Origin: CAVAVT01 sp963592185
GTDB lineage: Bacteria > Bacillota > Negativicutes > Selenomonadales > Selenomonadaceae
Reading direction: 5' to 3'
Assembly (NCBI GenBank): GCA_963592185.1
Contig: CAVAVT010000071.1
Coordinates: 1 to 7,452, forward strand
DNA length: 7,452 nucleotides
A program made the position numbers and the translations under genes. This document shows positions 6,511 through 7,452 of this stretch, in pieces (the stretch's first letter is position 1; each line of letters begins with the position of its first letter). The notes below the pieces were generated by a model. It made no database searches. It worked only from the letters and a program-made list of their open reading frames with translations, and had not been told where the DNA came from.

Positions 6511-7206
6511 ATGAAATTATATATTATCAATCCGGACTACGGCGTGAGCCGGCAAGCCATGGATGAGCGGTGCCGCATGCTACAGACCTATACTGGCGGT
6601 GATGTGGAAATCCGAATGGACTGCCTGACGCAGACCAAGGTGGAAATCGATTCTACCACCGACGTATTTCTGGCCGCACCGGAAATATTGCAAATGGGAC
6701 TGGACGCGGAAAAACAAGGCTACGATGCGGTGATTCTGTACTGTTTCAGCGACCCGGCCATCGATGCGCTGCGGGAGCAGCTCAGCATCCCCGTCATCGG
6801 CGGCGCCCAGGCTGCCATGCTGTCTGCCCTCTACGTCAGTCGGCATGTCAGCGTCCTTTTGGCCGATAAAAAACGAATCCCTGAGAAAAAGATTTTCCTG
6901 AGACATATGGGCATTGATGCAGAACGGATTTCCGGCGTAGATGCCATAGACTTCGGCGGAAAATCTATCTGGGGGAATAGAGAACAGGCATTGCAAGAGT
7001 TGATTGTCAAAGGCAAAGAAATGAAAGAAGCCGGCGCAGAATGTGTGGTACTGGGCTGCCTGTCTTTCCTGGGCCTGGCGGGGTCACTCTCCGATGCGTT
7101 GGATATGCCGGTCATTGATCCCGCCATTTGCGCTGTCACTACAGCCGAAATGGTAGTGCGGCAGGGGCTGCGGACCAGTAAAATTTCCTATCCGAACCCC
7201 AATTAA
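6511..7206 (+). CDS. Asp/Glu/hydantoin racemase family protein
   Basis: This 231-residue protein starts with KLYIINPDYG, the first strand of the family. It carries the two catalytic-type cysteines: C78 in AVILYCFSDPAIDALRE (74-90), followed by IPVIGGAQAAM (93-103), and C183 in ECVVLGCLSFLGLAG (177-191). The positions match hydantoin racemases, whose paired cysteines lie near 76 and 181. Such enzymes invert the C5 centre of a hydantoin or the alpha carbon of an amino acid without cofactor, each cysteine acting from one face. The context after each cysteine differs from typical hydantoin racemases (CFSDP rather than CFGDP; GCLSF rather than GCAGM), so the substrate may differ. AroM-like or aspartate racemase-like functions remain possible. 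It follows the importer operon in the same direction, after a leaky-looking terminator, and ends before a strong terminator. Confidence 0.85.
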   Translation: MKLYIINPDYGVSRQAMDERCRMLQTYTGGDVEIRMDCLTQTKVEIDSTTDVFLAAPEILQMGLDAEKQGYDAVILYCFSDPAIDALREQLSIPVIGGAQAAMLSALYVSRHVSVLLADKKRIPEKKIFLRHMGIDAERISGVDAIDFGGKSIWGNREQALQELIVKGKEMKEAGAECVVLGCLSFLGLAGSLSDALDMPVIDPAICAVTTAEMVVRQGLRTSKISYPNPN

Positions 7207-7217
7207 ATATATTTCCT

Positions 7218-7256
7218 AAAAAAGAGCAGGTGGCAAGAGTGCACCTGCTCTTTTTT
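7218..7256. terminator. Rho-independent terminator after the racemase gene
   Basis: GAGCAGGTG (7224-7232) pairs with CACCTGCTC (7242-7250) around a 9-base loop and runs straight into TTTTTT (7251-7256). The preceding AAAAAA (7218-7223) extends the stem and would provide a U tract on the other strand, so the hairpin could work in both directions. Confidence 0.93.
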
Positions 7257-7278
7257 ATTGGGGGCCATGCTTTTTATG

Positions 7279-7387
7279 AAAAATGTGATATAATGCGAGT
7301 ATAAACAAAGAATTTTGTGATGGAAATGCTGATTTTATATAAAATTTTGTGATAAAAATGTCCCAAAAGCGAGGAATTTTGTGATGG
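7279..7387 (+). repeat. Phased direct-repeat array, 4 units at exact 32-bp steps
   Basis: AATTTTGTGAT occurs at 7311-7321, 7343-7353 and 7375-7385, each 32 bp from the last. A weaker match in the same register, AAAAATGTGAT at 7279-7289 (8 of 11 bases), overlaps the -10 box. Units at 7311 and 7343 stay similar for 18 bases (AATTTTGTGAT, then GGAAATG or AAAAATG). In the last unit the ATG start codon of the ATPase gene is part of the repeat (7384-7386). Thirty-two bp is close to three helical turns, so all sites face the same side of DNA. This looks like a cooperative operator, or a leader-RNA element, for the downstream gene. Confidence 0.88.
7286..7294 (+). promoter_or_regulatory. Extended -10 promoter of the terminal ATPase gene
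   Basis: TGATATAAT holds a perfect TATAAT (7289-7294) with a TG extension and no clear -35. It is identical to the minus-strand FAH promoter core. A start near 7301 would leave a leader of about 83 bases carrying three copies of the 32-bp phased repeat. The TGTGAT of the first, weaker copy overlaps this element. Confidence 0.75.
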
Positions 7388-7452
7388 AGAGACTAAAGCG
7401 GAAGTTGGATGACCGTTTGCTGGCATGGCGCAGGGCTCCGGAACGCATGCCT
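7384..7452 (+). CDS. Probable AAA-family ATPase (DUF4143-type), 5' end only
   Basis: Twenty-three codons are visible before the right edge, reading MERLKRKLDDRLLAWRRAPE and then RMP. This resembles the N-terminus of bacterial ATPases with a P-loop AAA domain and a C-terminal DUF4143, which typically begin with a basic helix (R/K-K-x-x-D-x-L-L-x-W) followed shortly by a basic segment and then the Walker A strand. The diagnostic P-loop lies outside the window, so the call rests on this short helix. GAGG at 7371-7374 is nine bases before the ATG, with the intervening bases belonging to the repeat. Cellular roles of this family are mostly unknown; some copies have been linked to toxin-antitoxin-like or stress functions. 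The gene has its own promoter and an unusual repeat-bearing leader. Confidence 0.6.
   Translation, partial: MERLKRKLDDRLLAWRRAPERMP

Noticed and set aside
7311..7387. CRISPR array
   Set aside because: The repeats are only 11-18 bases, the last overlaps a start codon, no cas gene is visible, and the between-repeat bases are leader-like and AT-rich.

Overview
The window is about 7.4 kb of compact bacterial chromosome with intermediate base composition. It has strong Shine-Dalgarno sites, short intergenic gaps and rho-independent terminators. The gene set and protein style fit an anaerobic Firmicute, most likely a member of the Negativicutes (Dialister/Megasphaera/Veillonella relatives). That placement is an impression from gene style, not a proof. 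There is no rRNA, tRNA, CRISPR array or recognisable transposase gene. No gene-free stretch exceeds about 190 bases.

Layout. (1) Bases 1-857, minus strand: a fumarylacetoacetate hydrolase (FAH) family enzyme whose 3' end runs off the left edge. (2) Bases 858-1040: a divergent promoter region with a 17-bp-stem palindrome between the two promoters. (3) Bases 1041-2180, plus strand: a HAD-superfamily hydrolase, closed by a strong hairpin. (4) Bases 2373-6420: an apparent operon of five genes. It holds two tandem NodB-fold hydrolases (polysaccharide deacetylase / cyclic imidase / PuuE type, joined by an ATGA overlap) and a complete polar amino acid ABC importer (lipoprotein binding protein, permease, ATPase). 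A hairpin separates the binding protein from the permease. (5) Bases 6430-6495: a second copy of the palindrome, here placed and shaped like a terminator. (6) Bases 6511-7206: an Asp/Glu/hydantoin racemase family protein with both catalytic cysteines, followed by a textbook terminator. (7) Bases 7279-7452: a promoter, leader and first 23 codons of a probable AAA-family ATPase. Its control region carries an 11-bp sequence repeated in exact 32-bp steps, from the -10 box to the start codon.

How the genes may work together (inference). NodB-fold enzymes of this subgroup include cyclic imide hydrolases and PuuE allantoinase. Hydantoin racemases act on 5-substituted hydantoins, and some FAH-family proteins act in ring-compound catabolism. 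Next to an amino-acid-type importer, this suggests uptake and ring opening of a cyclic imide, ureide or hydantoin-like compound, or of an N-acylated amino acid. The binding protein appears to retain the carboxylate- and amino-binding residues of alpha-amino-acid binders, so the imported ligand may simply be an amino acid.

The least explained structure is the helically phased 32-bp repeat array over the promoter, leader and start codon of the terminal ATPase gene. The second is the palindromic repeat found both between divergent promoters and at the end of the ABC operon.
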